From positions 66,312,564 to 66,376,563 of the forward strand of contig CM061242.1 in assembly GCA_030848705.1 (NCBI GenBank): a DNA stretch of 64,000 bases, in the 5' to 3' direction. The notes beneath the pieces are model-generated. The model saw nothing but the letters and a program-made list of their open reading frames with translations, had not been told where the DNA came from and did not search any database. The first letter of the stretch is position 1. Each line of letters opens with the position of its first letter. Shown here in pieces: positions 1 to 12,578 of this stretch. This DNA is from Heracleum sosnowskyi (lineage: Eukaryota; Streptophyta; Magnoliopsida; Apiales; Apiaceae). The translations under genes were made by a program, and so were the position numbers.

Positions 1-91
1 TGAAGTTTTTTGCAATTCTATAAATCTATAGGGTGAAACTACGAGAAAATATCCACAAAACGACCCGCTTCGATTTAACCCCGCTTTCCTT

Positions 92-115
92 GTATAGATC
101 CCTTAAGAGGTATAC
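92..115. other. Imperfect dyad within the monomer (representative copy)
   Basis: GTATA and TATAC arms flank a CC...GG pair with a 3-base bulge and a 7-base loop centred on CTTAAGA. The same arrangement recurs in most A, B, C, F, G and E monomers. H monomers break the left arm (TGTCTAG) and D monomers break the right arm (GGTAATC). Any cruciform or protein-binding role is inference. Confidence 0.5.
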
Positions 116-139
116 GTAATCGGGCGTCCCCTGGTATCG

Positions 140-167
140 GCTCCAATTCAGGTCCGGACAGCTCCAA
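140..167. repeat. Short direct repeat and 8 bp palindrome inside A/B monomers
   Basis: GCTCCAA occurs at 140-146 and again at 161-167, 21 bp apart. Between them lies the perfect 8 bp palindrome GTCCGGAC (152-159). The arrangement holds in monomers ending GGTCCGGACAGC. In types ending GGCCCAGAC, GGCCCGTAC or GGTCCAGAC the palindrome is lost. Confidence 0.6.
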
Positions 168-2180
168 ATGAAGTTTACTGCAATTCTATAAACCCATAGG
201 GTCAAACTACGAGAAAATATCCACAAACGACCCGCTTCAATTTAACCCCGTTTTCCTTGTATAGATCCCTTAAGAGGTATACGTAATCGGGCGTCCCCTG
301 GTATCGGCTCCAATTCAGGTCCGGACAGCTCCAAATGAAGTTTACTGCAATTCTATAAACCCATAGGGTCAAAGTACGAGAAAATATCCACAAACGACCC
401 GCTTCAATTTAACCCCGTTTTCCTTGTATAGATCCCTTAAGAGGTATACGTAATCGGGCGTCCCCTGGTATCGGCTCCAATTCAGGCCCGTACTGCTCCA
501 AATGAAATTTTTTGCAATTCTATAAACCTATAGGGTCAAACTAGTAGAAAATACCCACAAAATGACTCGCTTCAATTTAACCCCGCTTTCCTTGTATAGA
601 TCCCTTAAGAGGTATACGTAATCGGGCGTCCCCTGGTATCGGCTCAAATTCAGATCCGGACAGCTCCAAATGAAGTTTACTCCAATTCTATAAACCCATA
701 AGGTCAAACTACGAGAAAATATCCACAAACGACCCGCTTCAATTTAACCCCGTTTTCCTTGTATAGATCCCTTAAGAGGTATACGTAATCGGGCGTCCCC
801 TAGTATCGGCTCCAATTCAGGTCCGGACAGCTCCAAATGAAGTTTACTGCAATTCTATAAACCCATAGGGTCAAACTACGAGAAAATATCCACAAAATGA
901 CCCGCTTCAATTTATCCCCGTTTTCCTTGTATAGCTCCCTTCTGAGGTATACATAATCGGGTGTCCCCTGGTATCTGCTCAAATTCAGGTCCAGACAGCT
1001 CCAAATGAAGTTTTTTGCAATTCTATAAACCTATAGGGTCAAACTACTAGAAAATACCCACAAAACGACCCGCTTCAATTTATCCCCGTTTTCCTTGTAT
1101 AGCTCCCTTAGTAGGTAATCGTAATCGGGAGTCCCCTGGTATCTGCTCCAATTCAGGCCCAGACTGCTCCAAATGAAGTTTTTTGCAATTCTATAAATAT
1201 ATAGGGTCAAACTACGAGAAAATATCCACCAAATGACCCGCTTCAATGTATCCCCGTTCTCCTTGTATAGCCCCCTTAAGAGGTATACGTAATCGGGCGT
1301 CCCCTGGTATCTGCTCCAATTCAGGCCCGGACTGCTCCAAATGAAGTTTTTTGCAATTCTATAAATCTATAGGGTCAAAATACGAGAAAATATCCACAAA
1401 ACGACCCGCTTCAATTTAACCCCGCTTTCCTTGTATAGATCCCTTAAGAGGTATACGTAATCGGGCGTCCCCTGGTATCGGTTCCAATTCAGGTCCGGAC
1501 AGCTCCAAATGAAGTTTACTGCAATTCTATAAACCCATAGGGTCAAACTACGAGAAAATATCCACAAACGACCCGCTTCAATTTAACCCCGTTTTCCTTG
1601 TATAGATCCCTTAAGAGGTATACGTAATCGGGCGTCCCCTGGTATCGGCTCCAATTCAGGTCCGGACAGCTTCAAATGAAGTTTACTGCAATTCTATAAA
1701 CCCATAGGGTCAAACTACGAGAAAATATCCACAAAATGACCCGCTTCAATTTATCCCCGTTTTCCTTGTATAGCTCCCTTCTGAGGTATACATAATCGGG
1801 TGTCCCCTGGTATCTGCTCAAATTCAGGTCCAGACAGCTCCAAGTGAAGTTTTTTGCAATTCTATAAACCTATAGGGTCAAACTACTAGAAAATACCCAC
1901 AAAACGACCCGCTTCAATTTATCCCCGTTTTCCTTGTATAGCTCCCTTAGGAGGTAATCGTAATCAGGAGTCCCCTGGTATCTGCTTTAATTCAGGCCCA
2001 CACTGCTCCAAATGAAGTTTTTTGCAATTCTATAAACCCATAGGGTCAAACTACGAGAAAATATCCACAAAATGACCCGCTTCAATTTATCCCCGTTTTC
2101 CGTGTATAGCCCCCTTAAGAGGTATACGTAATCGGGCGTACCCTGGTATCTGCTCCAATTCAGGCCCGGACTGCTCCAAA

Positions 2181-5100
2181 TGAAGTTTTTTGCAATTCTA
2201 TAAATCTATAGGGTCAAACTACGAGAAAATATCCACAAAACGACCCGCTTCGATTTAACCCCGCTTTCCTTGTATAGATCCCTTAAGAGGTATACGTAAT
2301 CGGGCGTCCCCTGGTATCGGCTCCAATTCAGGTCCGGACAGCTCCAAATGAAGTTTACTGCAATTCTATAAACCCATAGGGTCAAACTACGAGAAAATAT
2401 CCACAAACGACCCGCTTCAATTTAACCCCGTTTTCCTTGTATAGATCCCTTAAGAGGTATACGTAATCGGGCGTCCCCTGGTATCGGCTCCAATTCAGGT
2501 CCGGACAGCTCCAAATGAAGTTTACTGCAATTCTATAAACCCATAGGGTCAAAGTACGAGAAAATATCCACAAACGACCCGCTTCAATTTAACCCCGTTT
2601 TCCTTGTATAGATCCCTTAAGAGGTATACGTAATCGGGCGTCCCCTGGTATCGGCTCCAATTCAGGCCCGTATTGCTCCAAATGAAATTTTTTGCAATTC
2701 TATAAACCTATAGGGTCAAACTAGTAGAAAATACCCACAAAATGACTCGCTTCAATTTAACCCCGCTTTCCTTGTATAGATCCCTTAAGAGGTATACGTA
2801 ATCGGGCGTCCCCTGGTATCGGCTCAAATTCAGATCCGGACAGCTCCAAATGAAGTTTACTGCAATTCTATAAACCCATAAGGTCAAACTACGAGAAAAT
2901 ATCCACAAACGACCCGCTTCAATTTAACCCCGTTTTCCTTGTATAGATCCCTTAAGAGGTATACGTAATCGGGCGTCCCCTAGTATCGGCTCCAATTCAG
3001 GTCCGGACAGCTCCAAATGAAGTTTACTGCAATTCTATAAACCCATAGGGTCAAACTACGAGAAAATATCCACAAAATGACCCGCTTCAATTTATCCCCG
3101 TTTTCCTTGTATAGCTCCCTTCTGAGGTATACATAATCGGGTGTCCCCTGGTATCTGCTCAAATTCAGGTCCAGACAGCTCCAAATGAAGTTTTTTGCAA
3201 TTCTATAAACCTATAGGGTCAAACTACTAGAAAATACCCACAAAACGACCCGCTTCAATTTATCCCCGTTTTCCTTGTATAGCTCCCTTAGTAGGTAATC
3301 GTAATCGGGAGTCCCCTGGTATCTGCTCCAATTCAGGCCCAGACTGCTCCAAATGAAGTTTTTTGCAATTCTATAAATATATAGGGTCAAACTACGAGAA
3401 AATATCCACCAAATGACCCGCTTCAATGTATCCCCGTTCTCCTTGTATAGCCCCCTTAAGAGGTATACGTAATCGGGCGTCCCCTGGTATCTGCTCCAAT
3501 TCAGGCCCGGACTGCTCCAAATGAAGTTTTTTGCAATTCTATAAATCTATAGGGTCAAAATACGAGAAAATATCCACAAAACGACCCGCTTCAATTTAAC
3601 CCCGCTTTCCTTGTATAGATCCCTTAAGAGGTATACGTAATCGGGCGTCCCCTGGTATCGGTTCCAATTCAGGTCCGGACAGCTCCAAATGAAGTTTACT
3701 GCAATTCTATAAACCCATAGGGTCAAACTACGAGAAAATATCCACAAACGACCCGCTTCAATTTAACCCCGTTTTCCTTGTATAGATCCCTTAAGAGGTA
3801 TACGTAATCGGGCGTCCCCTGGTATCGGCTCCAATTCAGGTCCGGACAGCTTCAAATGAAGTTTACTGCAATTCTATAAACCCATAGGGTCAAACTACGA
3901 GAAAATATCCACAAAATGACCCGCTTCAATTTATCCCCGTTTTCCTTGTATAGCTCCCTTCTGAGGTATACATAATCGGGTGTCCCCTGGTATCTGCTCA
4001 AATTCAGGTCCAGACAGCTCCAAGTGAAGTTTTTTGCAATTCTATAAACCTATAGGGTCAAACTACTAGAAAATACCCACAAAACGACCCGCTTCAATTT
4101 ATCCCCGTTTTCCTTGTATAGATCCCTTAAGAGGTATACGTAATCGGGCGTCCCCTGGTATCGGCTCCAATTCAGGCCCGTACTGCTCCAAATGAAATTT
4201 TTTGCAATTCTATAAACCTATAGGGTCAAACTAGTAGAAAATACCCACAAAATGACTCGCTTCAATTTAACCCCGCTTTCCTTGTATAGATCCCTTAAGA
4301 GGTATACGTAATCGGGCGTCCCCTGGTATCGGCTCAAATTCAGATCCGGACAGCTCCAAATGAAGTTTACTGCAATTCTATAAACCCATAAGGTCAAACT
4401 ACGAGAAAATATCCACAAACGACCCGCTTCAATTTAACCCCGTTTTCCTTGTATAGATCCCTTAAGAGGTATACGTAATCGGGCGTCCCCTAGTATCGGC
4501 TCCAATTCAGGTCCGGACAGCTCCAAATGAAGTTTACTGCAATTCTATAAACCCATAGGGTCAAACTACGAGAAAATATCCACAAAATGACCCGCTTCAA
4601 TTTATCCCCGTTTTCCTTGTATAGCTCCCTTCTGAGGTATACATAATCGGGTGTCCCCTGGTATCTGCTCAAATTCAGGTCCAGACAGCTCCAAATGAAG
4701 TTTTTTGCAATTCTATAAACCTATAGGGTCAAACTACTAGAAAATACCCACAAAACGACCCGCTTCAATTTATCCCCGTTTTCCTTGTATAGCTCCCTTA
4801 GTAGGTAATCGTAATCGGGAGTCCCCTGGTATCTGCTCCAATTCAGGCCCAGACTGCTCCAAATGAAGTTTTTTGCAATTCTATAAATATATAGGGTCAA
4901 ACTACGAGAAAATATCCACCAAATGACCCGCTTCAATGTATCCCCGTTCTCCTTGTATAGCCCCCTTAAGAGGTATACGTAATCGGGCGTCCCCTGGTAT
5001 CTGCTCCAATTCAGGCCCGGACTGCTCCAAATGAAGTTTTTTGCAATTCTATAAATCTATAGGGTCAAAATACGAGAAAATATCCACAAAACGACCCGCT

Positions 5101-5870
5101 TCAATTTAACCCCGCTTTCCTTGTATAGATCCCTTAAGAGGTATACGTAATCGGGCGTCCCCTGGTATCGGTTCCAATTCAGGTCCGGACAGCTCCAAAT
5201 GAAGTTTACTGCAATTCTATAAACCCATAGGGTCAAACTACGAGAAAATATCCACAAACGACCCGCTTCAATTTAACCCCGTTTTCCTTGTATAGATCCC
5301 TTAAGAGGTATACGTAATCGGGCGTCCCCTGGTATCGGCTCCAATTCAGGTCCGGACAGCTTCAAATGAAGTTTACTGCAATTCTATAAACCCATAGGGT
5401 CAAACTACGAGAAAATATCCACAAAATGACCCGCTTCAATTTATCCCCGTTTTCCTTGTATAGCTCCCTTCTGAGGTATACATAATCGGGTGTCCCCTGG
5501 TATCTGCTCAAATTCAGGTCCAGACAGCTCCAAGTGAAGTTTTTTGCAATTCTATAAACCTATAGGGTCAAACTACTAGAAAATACCCACAAAACGACCC
5601 GCTTCAATTTATCCCCGTTTTCCTTGTATAGCTCCCTTAGGAGGTAATCGTAATCAGGAGTCCCCTGGTATCTGCTTTAATTCAGGCCCACACTGCTCCA
5701 AATGAAGTTTTTTGCAATTCTATAAACCCATAGGGTCAAACTACGAGAAAATATCCACAAAATGACCCGCTTCAATTTATCCCCGTTTTCCGTGTATAGC
5801 CCCCTTAAGAGGTATACGTAATCGGGCGTACCCTGGTATCTGCTCCAATTCAGGCCCGGACTGCTCCAAA
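2181..5870. repeat. 22-mer unit: 13-mer plus 9-monomer expansion (3690 bp)
   Basis: Monomers 1-11 of the 2180 bp HOR run from 2181 to 4024. A chimeric monomer (4025-4192) starts as monomer 12 and ends as monomer 3. Monomers 4-13 follow from 4193 to 5870. The net effect is a 1510 bp, nine-monomer gain. Sequence either side of the junction matches the parental 13-mer almost base for base, so the event is recent relative to homogenisation. Confidence 0.92.
4103..4121. other. Out-of-register recombination junction (monomer 12 to monomer 3)
   Basis: The T at 4102 (TTTATCCCC) is diagnostic of monomer 12. The A at 4122 (GATCCC) is diagnostic of monomer 3. The 19 bases between are identical in both parents, so the exchange lies within them. 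Confidence 0.85.
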
Positions 5871-8050
5871 TGAAGTTTTTTGCAATTCTATAAATCTATA
5901 GGGTCAAACTACGAGAAAATATCCACAAAACGACCCGCTTCGATTTAACCCCGCTTTCCTTGTATAGATCCCTTAAGAGGTATACGTAATCGGGCGTCCC
6001 CTGGTATCGGCTCCAATTCAGGTCCGGACAGCTCCAAATGAAGTTTACTGCAATTCTATAAACCCATAGGGTCAAACTACGAGAAAATATCCACAAACGA
6101 CCCGCTTCAATTTAACCCCGTTTTCCTTGTATAGATCCCTTAAGAGGTATACGTAATCGGGCGTCCCCTGGTATCGGCTCCAATTCAGGTCCGGACAGCT
6201 CCAAATGAAGTTTACAGCAATTCTATAAACCCATAGGGTCAAAGTACGAGAAAATATCCACAAACGACCCGCTTCAATTTAACCCCGTTTTCCTTGTATA
6301 GATCCCTTAAGAGGTATACGTAATCGGGCGTCCCCTGGTATCGGCTCCAATTCAGGCCCGTACTGCTCCAAATGAAATTTTTTGCAATTCTATAAACCTA
6401 TAGGGTCAAACTAGTAGAAAATACCCACAAAATGACTCGCTTCAATTTAACCCCGCTTTCCTTGTATAGATCCCTTAAGAGGTATACGTAATCGGGCGTC
6501 CCCTGGTATCGGCTCAAATTCAGATCCGGACAGCTCCAAATGAAGTTTACTGCAATTCTATAAACCCATAAGGTCAAACTACGAGAAAATATCCACAAAC
6601 GACCCGCTTCAATTTAACCCCGTTTTCCTTGTATAGATCCCTTAAGAGGTATACGTAATCGGGCGTCCCCTAGTATCGGCTCCAATTCAGGTCCGGACAG
6701 CTCCAAATGAAGTTTACTGCAATTCTATAAACCCATAGGGTCAAACTACGAGAAAATATCCACAAAATGACCCGCTTCAATTTATCCCCGTTTTCCTTGT
6801 ATAGCTCCCTTCTGAGGTATACATAATCGGGTGTCCCCTGGTATCTGCTCAAATTCAGGTCCAGACAGCTCCAAATGAAGTTTTTTGCAATTCTATAAAC
6901 CTATAGGGTCAAACTACTAGAAAATACCCACAAAACGACCCGCTTCAATTTATCCCCGTTTTCCTTGTATAGCTCCCTTAGTAGGTAATCGTAATCGGGA
7001 GTCCCCTGGTATCTGCTCCAATTCAGGCCCAGACTGCTCCAAATGAAGTTTTTTGCAATTCTATAAATATATAGGGTCAAACTACGAGAAAATATCCACC
7101 AAATGACCCGCTTCAATGTATCCCCGTTCTCCTTGTATAGCCCCCTTAAGAGGTATACGTAATCGGGCGTCCCCTGGTATCTGCTCCAATTCAGGCCCGG
7201 ACTGCTCCAAATGAAGTTTTTTGCAATTCTATAAATCTATAGGGTCAAAATACGAGAAAATATCCACAAAACGACCCGCTTCAATTTAACCCCGCTTTCC
7301 TTGTATAGATCCCTTAAGAGGTATACGTAATCGGGCGTCCCCTGGTATCGGTTCCAATTCAGGTCCGGACAGCTCCAAATGAAGTTTACTGCAATTCTAT
7401 AAACCCATAGGGTCAAACTACGAGAAAATATCCACAAACGACCCGCTTCAATTTAACCCCGTTTTCCTTGTATAGATCCCTTAAGAGGTATACGTAATCG
7501 GGCGTCCCCTGGTATCGGCTCCAATTCAGGTCCGGACAGCTTCAAATGAAGTTTACTGCAATTCTATAAACCCATAGGGTCAAACTACGAGAAAATATCC
7601 ACAAAATGACCCGCTTCAATTTATCCCCGTTTTCCTTGTATAGCTCCCTTCTGAGGTATACATAATCGGGTGTCCCCTGGTATCTGCTCAAATTCAGGTC
7701 CAGACAGCTCCAAGTGAAGTTTTTTGCAATTCTATAAACCTATAGGGTCAAACTACTAGAAAATACCCACAAAACGACCCGCTTCAATTTATCCCCGTTT
7801 TCCTTGTATAGCTCCCTTAGGAGGTAATCGTAATCAGGAGTCCCCTGGTATCTGCTTTAATTCAGGCCCACACTGCTCCAAATGAAGTTTTTTGCAATTC
7901 TATAAACCCATAGGGTCAAACTACGAGAAAATATCCACAAAATGACCCGCTTCAATTTATCCCCGTTTTCCGTGTATAGCCCCCTTAAGAGGTATACGTA
8001 ATCGGGCGTACCCTGGTATCTGCTCCAATTCAGGCCCGGACTGCTCCAAA
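5871..8050. repeat. 13-mer HOR, further full copy (2180 bp)
   Basis: This unit has the same thirteen monomers in the same order as 1-2180 and the same internal spacing. A private change is TTTACAGC near 6216, where other copies have TTTACTGC. It is the last complete copy of this HOR in the window. Confidence 0.92.
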
Positions 8051-8888
8051 TGAAGTTTTTTGCAATTCTATAAATCTATAGGGTCAAACTACGAGAAAAT
8101 ATCCACAAAACGACCCGCTTCGATTTAACCCCGCTTTCCTTGTATAGATCCCTTAAGAGGTATACGTAATCGGGCGTCCCCTGGTATCGGCTCCAATTCA
8201 GGTCCGGACAGCTCCAAATGAAGTTTACTGCAATTCTATAAACCCATAGGGTCAAACTACGAGAAAATATCCACAAACGACCCGCTTCAATTTAACCCCG
8301 TTTTCCTTGTATAGATCCCTTAAGAGGTATACGTAATCGGGCGTCCCCTGGTATCGGCTCCAATTCAGGTCCGGACAGCTCCAAATGAAGTTTACTGCAA
8401 TTCTATAAACCCATAGGGTCAAAGTACGAGAAAATATCCACAAGCGACCCGCTTCAATTTAACCCCGTTTTCCTTGTATAGATCCCTTAAGAAGTATACG
8501 TAATCGGGCGTCCCCTGGTATCGGCTCCAATTCAGGTCCGGACAGCTCTAAATGAAGTTTACTGCAATTCTATAAACCCATAGGGTCAAACTACGAGAAA
8601 ATATCCACAAAACGACCCGCTTCAATTTATCCCCGTTTTCCATGTATTGCTCCCTTAAGAGGTATACGTAATCGGGCGTCCCCTGGTATCGGCTCCAATT
8701 CAGGCCCGTACTGCTCCAAATGAAATTTTTTGCAATTCTATAAACCTATAGGGTCAAACTAGTAGAAAATACCCACAAAATGACCCGCTTCAATTTATCC
8801 CCGTTTTCCTTGTATAGCCCCCTTAAGAGGTATACGTAATCGGGCGTCCCCTGGTATCTGCTCCAATTCAGGCCCGGACTGCTCCAAA
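8051..8888. repeat. 5-mer block at the edge of the 13-mer domain (838 bp)
   Basis: The block starts as the 2180 bp HOR (A1, B) but switches in the third monomer (8386-8552) to a form with AAGAAGTATACG and GACAGCTCTAAA. A G monomer follows (8553-8720) with TGTATTGCTCC. The fifth monomer (8721-8888) begins as F with CTAGTAG and ends as E with GCCCCCTTAAG, so it is an F/E chimera. Confidence 0.85.
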
Positions 8889-10733
8889 TGAAGTTTTTTG
8901 CAATTCTATAAATCTATAGGGTCAAACTACGAGAAAATATCCACAAAACGACCCGCTTCGATTTAACCCCGCTTTCCTTGTATAGATCCCTTAAGAGGTA
9001 TACGTAATTGGGCGTCCCCTGGTATCGGCTCCAATTCAGGTCCGGACAGCTCCAAATGAAGTTTACTACAATTCTATAAACCCATAGGGTCAAACTACGA
9101 GAAAATATCCACAAACGACCCGCTTCAATTTAACCCTGTTTTCCTTGTATAGATCCCTTAAGAGGTATACGTAATCGGGCGTCCCCTGGTATCGGCTCCA
9201 ATTCAGGTCCGGACAGCTCCAAATGAAGTTTACTGCAATTCTATAAACCCATAGGGTCAAAGTACGAGAAAATATCCACAAGCTACCCGCTTCAATTTAA
9301 CCCCGTTTTCCTTGTATAGATCCCTTAAGAAGTATACGTAATCGGGCGTCCCCTGGTATCGGCTCCAATTCAGGTCCGGACAGCTCTAAATGAAGTTTAC
9401 TGCAATTCTATAAACCCATAGGGTCAAACTACGAGAAAATATCCACAAAACGACCCGCTTCAATTTATCCCCGTTTTCCATGTATAGCTCCCTTAAGAGG
9501 TATACGTAATCGGGCGTCCCCTGGTATCGGCTCCAACTCAGGCCCGTACTGCTCCAAATGAAATTTTTTGCAATTCTATAAACCTATAGGGTCAAACTAG
9601 TAGAAAATACCCACAAAATGACTCGCTTCAATTTATCCCCGTTTTCCTTGTATAGCTCCCTTCAGAGGTACACGTAATCGGGCGTCCCCTGGTATCTGCT
9701 CCAATTTTGGCCCGGACTGCTCCAAATGAAGTTTTTTGCAATTCTATAAACCCATAGGGTCAAACTACGAGAAAATATCCATAAAACGACCCGCTTCAAT
9801 TTATCCCCGTTTTCCTTGTCTAGCTCCCTTCAGAGGTATACGTAATCGGGCGTCCCCTGGTATCTGCTCCAATTCAGGTCCAGACTGCTCCAAATGAAGT
9901 TTTTTACAATTCTATAAACCCATAGGGTCAAACTACGAGACAATATCCACAAAATGACCCGCTTCAATTTATCCCCGTTTTCCTTGTATAGCTCCCTTCT
10001 GAGGTATACATAATCGGGTGTCCCCTGGTATCTGCTCAAATTCAGGTCCAGACAGCTCCAAATGAAGTTTTTTGCAATTCTATAAACCTATAGGGTCAAA
10101 CTACTAGAAAATACCCACAAAACGACCCGTTTCAATTTATCCCCGTTTTCCTTGTATAGCTCCCTTAGGAGGTAATCGTAATCGGGAGTCCCCTGGTATC
10201 TGTTACAATTCAGGCCCAGACTGCTCCAAATGAAGTTTTTTGCAATTCTATAAACCCATAGGGTCAAACTACGAGAAAATATCCACAAAATGACCCGCTT
10301 CAATTTATCCCCGTTTTCCTTGTATAGCCCCCTTAAGAGGTATACGTAATCGGGCGTCCCCTGGTATCTGCTCCAATTCAGGCCCGGACTGCTCCAAATG
10401 AAGTTTTTTGCAATTCTATAAATCTATAGGGTCAAACTACGAGAAAATATCCACAAAACGACCCGCTTCAATTTAACCCCGCTTTCCTTGTATAGATCCC
10501 TTAAGAGGTATACGTAATCGGGCGTCCCCTGGTATCGGCTCAAATTCAGGTCCGGACAGCTCCAAATGAAGTTTACTGCAATTCTATAAACCCATAAGGT
10601 CAAACTACGAGAAAATATCCACAAACGACCCACTTCAATTTAACCCCGTTTTCCTTGTATAGATCCCTTAAGAGGTATACGTAATCGGGCGTCCCCTGGT
10701 ATCGGCTCCATTTCAGGTCCGGACAGCTCCAAA
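8889..10733. repeat. 11-mer HOR, copy 1 (1845 bp)
   Basis: Order is A-B-B2-G-F-H-C-D-E-A-B, with starts at 8889, 9057, 9224, 9391, 9559, 9727, 9895, 10063, 10231, 10399 and 10567. Three monomers are 167 bp. It carries the first H monomer of the window (9727-9894). Private markers shared with the next copy are GTAATTGGGCG in A, CAAGCTACCC in B2 and GAGACAATATCC in C. Confidence 0.9.
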
Positions 10734-12578
10734 TGAAGTTTACTGCAATTCTATAAACCCATAGGGTCAAACTACGAGAAAATATCCACAAAATGACCCG
10801 CTTCGATTTAGCCCCGCTTTCCTTGTATAGATCCCTTAAGAGGTATACGTAATTGGGCGTCCCCTGGTATCGGCTCCAATTCAGGTCCGGACAGCTCCAA
10901 ATGAAGTTTACTGCAATTCTATAAACCCATAGGGTCAAACTACGAGAAAATATCCACAAACGACCCGCTTCAATTTAACCCTGTTTTCCTTGTATAGATC
11001 CCTTAAGAGGTATACGTAATCGGGCGTCCCCTGGTATCGGCTCCAATTCAGGTCCGGACAGCTCCAAATGAAGTTTACTGCAATTCTATAAACCCATAGG
11101 GTCAAAGTACGAGAAAATATCCACAAGCTACCCGCTTCAATTTAACCCCGTTTTCCTTGTATAGATCCCTTAAGAAGTATACGTAATCGGGCGTCCCCTG
11201 GTATCGGCTCCAATTCAGGTCCGGACAGCTCTAAATGAAGTTTACTGCAATTCTATAAACCCATAGGGTCAAACTACGAGAAAATATCCACAAAACGACC
11301 GGCTTCAATTTATCCCCGTTTTCCATGTATAGCTCCCTTAAGAGGTATACGTAATCGGGCGTCCCCTGGTATCGGCTCCAATTCAGGCCCGTACTGCTCC
11401 AAATGAATTTTTTTGCAATTCTATAAACCTATAGGGTCAAACTAGTAGAAAATACCCACAAAATGACTCGCTTCAATTTATCCCCGTTTTCCTTGTATAG
11501 CTCCCTTCAGAGGTATACGTAATCGGGCGTCCCCTGGTATCTGCTCCAATTTTGGCCCGGACTGCTCCAAATGAAGTTTTTTGCAATTCTATAAACCCAT
11601 AGGGTCAAACTACGAGAAAATATCCATAAAACGACCCGCTTCAATTTATCCCCGTTTTCCTTGTCTAGCTCCCTTCAGAGGTATACGTAATCGGGCGACC
11701 CCTGGTATCTGCTCCAATTCAGGTCCAGACTGCTCCAAATGAAGTTTTTTACAATTCTATAAACCCATAGGGTCAAACTACGAGACAATATCCACAAAAT
11801 GACCCGCTTCAATTTATCCCCGTTTTCCTTGTATAGCTCCCTTCTGAGGTATACATAATCGGGTGTCCCCTGGTATCTGCTCAAATTCAGGTCCAGACAG
11901 CTCCAAATGAAGTTTTTTGCAATTCTATAAACCTATAGGGTCAAACTACTAGAAAATACCCACAAAACGACCCGTTTCAATTTATCCCCGTTTTCCTTGT
12001 ATAGCTCCCTTAGGAGGTAATCGTAATCGGGAGTCCCCTGGTATCTGTTACAATTCAGGCCCAGACTGCTCCAAATGAAGTTTTTTGCAATTCTATAAAC
12101 CCATAGGGTCAAACTACGAGAAAATATCCACAAAATGACCCGCTTCAATTTATCCCCGTTTTCCTTGTATAGCCCCCTTAAGAGGTATACGTAATCGGGC
12201 GTCCCCTGGTATCTGCTCCAATTCAGGCCCGGACTGCTCCAAATGAAGTTTTTTGCAATTCTATAAATCTATAGGGTCAAACTACGAGAAAATATCCACA
12301 AAACGACCCGCTTCAATTTAACCCCGCTTTCCTTGTATAGATCCCTTAAGAGGTATACGTAATCGGGCGTCCCCTGGTATCGGCTCAAATTCAGGTCCGG
12401 ACAGCTCCAAATGAAGTTTACTGCAATTCTATAAACCCATAAGGTCAAACTACGAGAAAATATCCACAAACGACCCACTTCAATTTAACCCCGTTTTCCT
12501 TGTATAGATCCCTTAAGAGGTATACGTAATCGGGCGTCCCCTGGTATCAGCTCCAATTCAGGTCCGGACAGCTCCAAA
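10734..12578. repeat. 11-mer HOR, copy 2 (1845 bp)
   Basis: The same eleven positions recur exactly 1845 bp downstream with the same markers. The first monomer (10734-10901) is chimeric. It starts like B/C (TTTACTGC, AACCCATA, AAAATGAC) and becomes A from GATTTAGCCCC onward. Private changes include GACCGGCTTC in G and an eight-T run in F near 11408. Confidence 0.9.

Larger units (their letters stand above)
1..2180. repeat. 13-mer HOR, copy 1 (2180 bp)
   Basis: Thirteen monomers start at 1, 169, 336, 503, 671, 838, 1006, 1174, 1342, 1510, 1677, 1845 and 2013. Order by type is A1-B-B/G-F-B-C-D-E followed by A2-B-C-D2-E, that is an 8-mer plus a 5-mer. Four are 167 bp and nine 168 bp, giving 2180. 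Differences noticed from the next copy are few: G at 35, C at 493 and C at 682. The E at 1174-1341 has distinctive AATATATA and CCACCAAATGAC. Confidence 0.93.

Noticed and set aside
68..84. CENP-B box-like site in A monomers
   Set aside because: TTCG, the central A and two of the four CGGG bases align (CCCG is present), giving 7 of 9 core positions. Two essential G positions are C, and most other types have TTCA in place of TTCG. Too weak to call.
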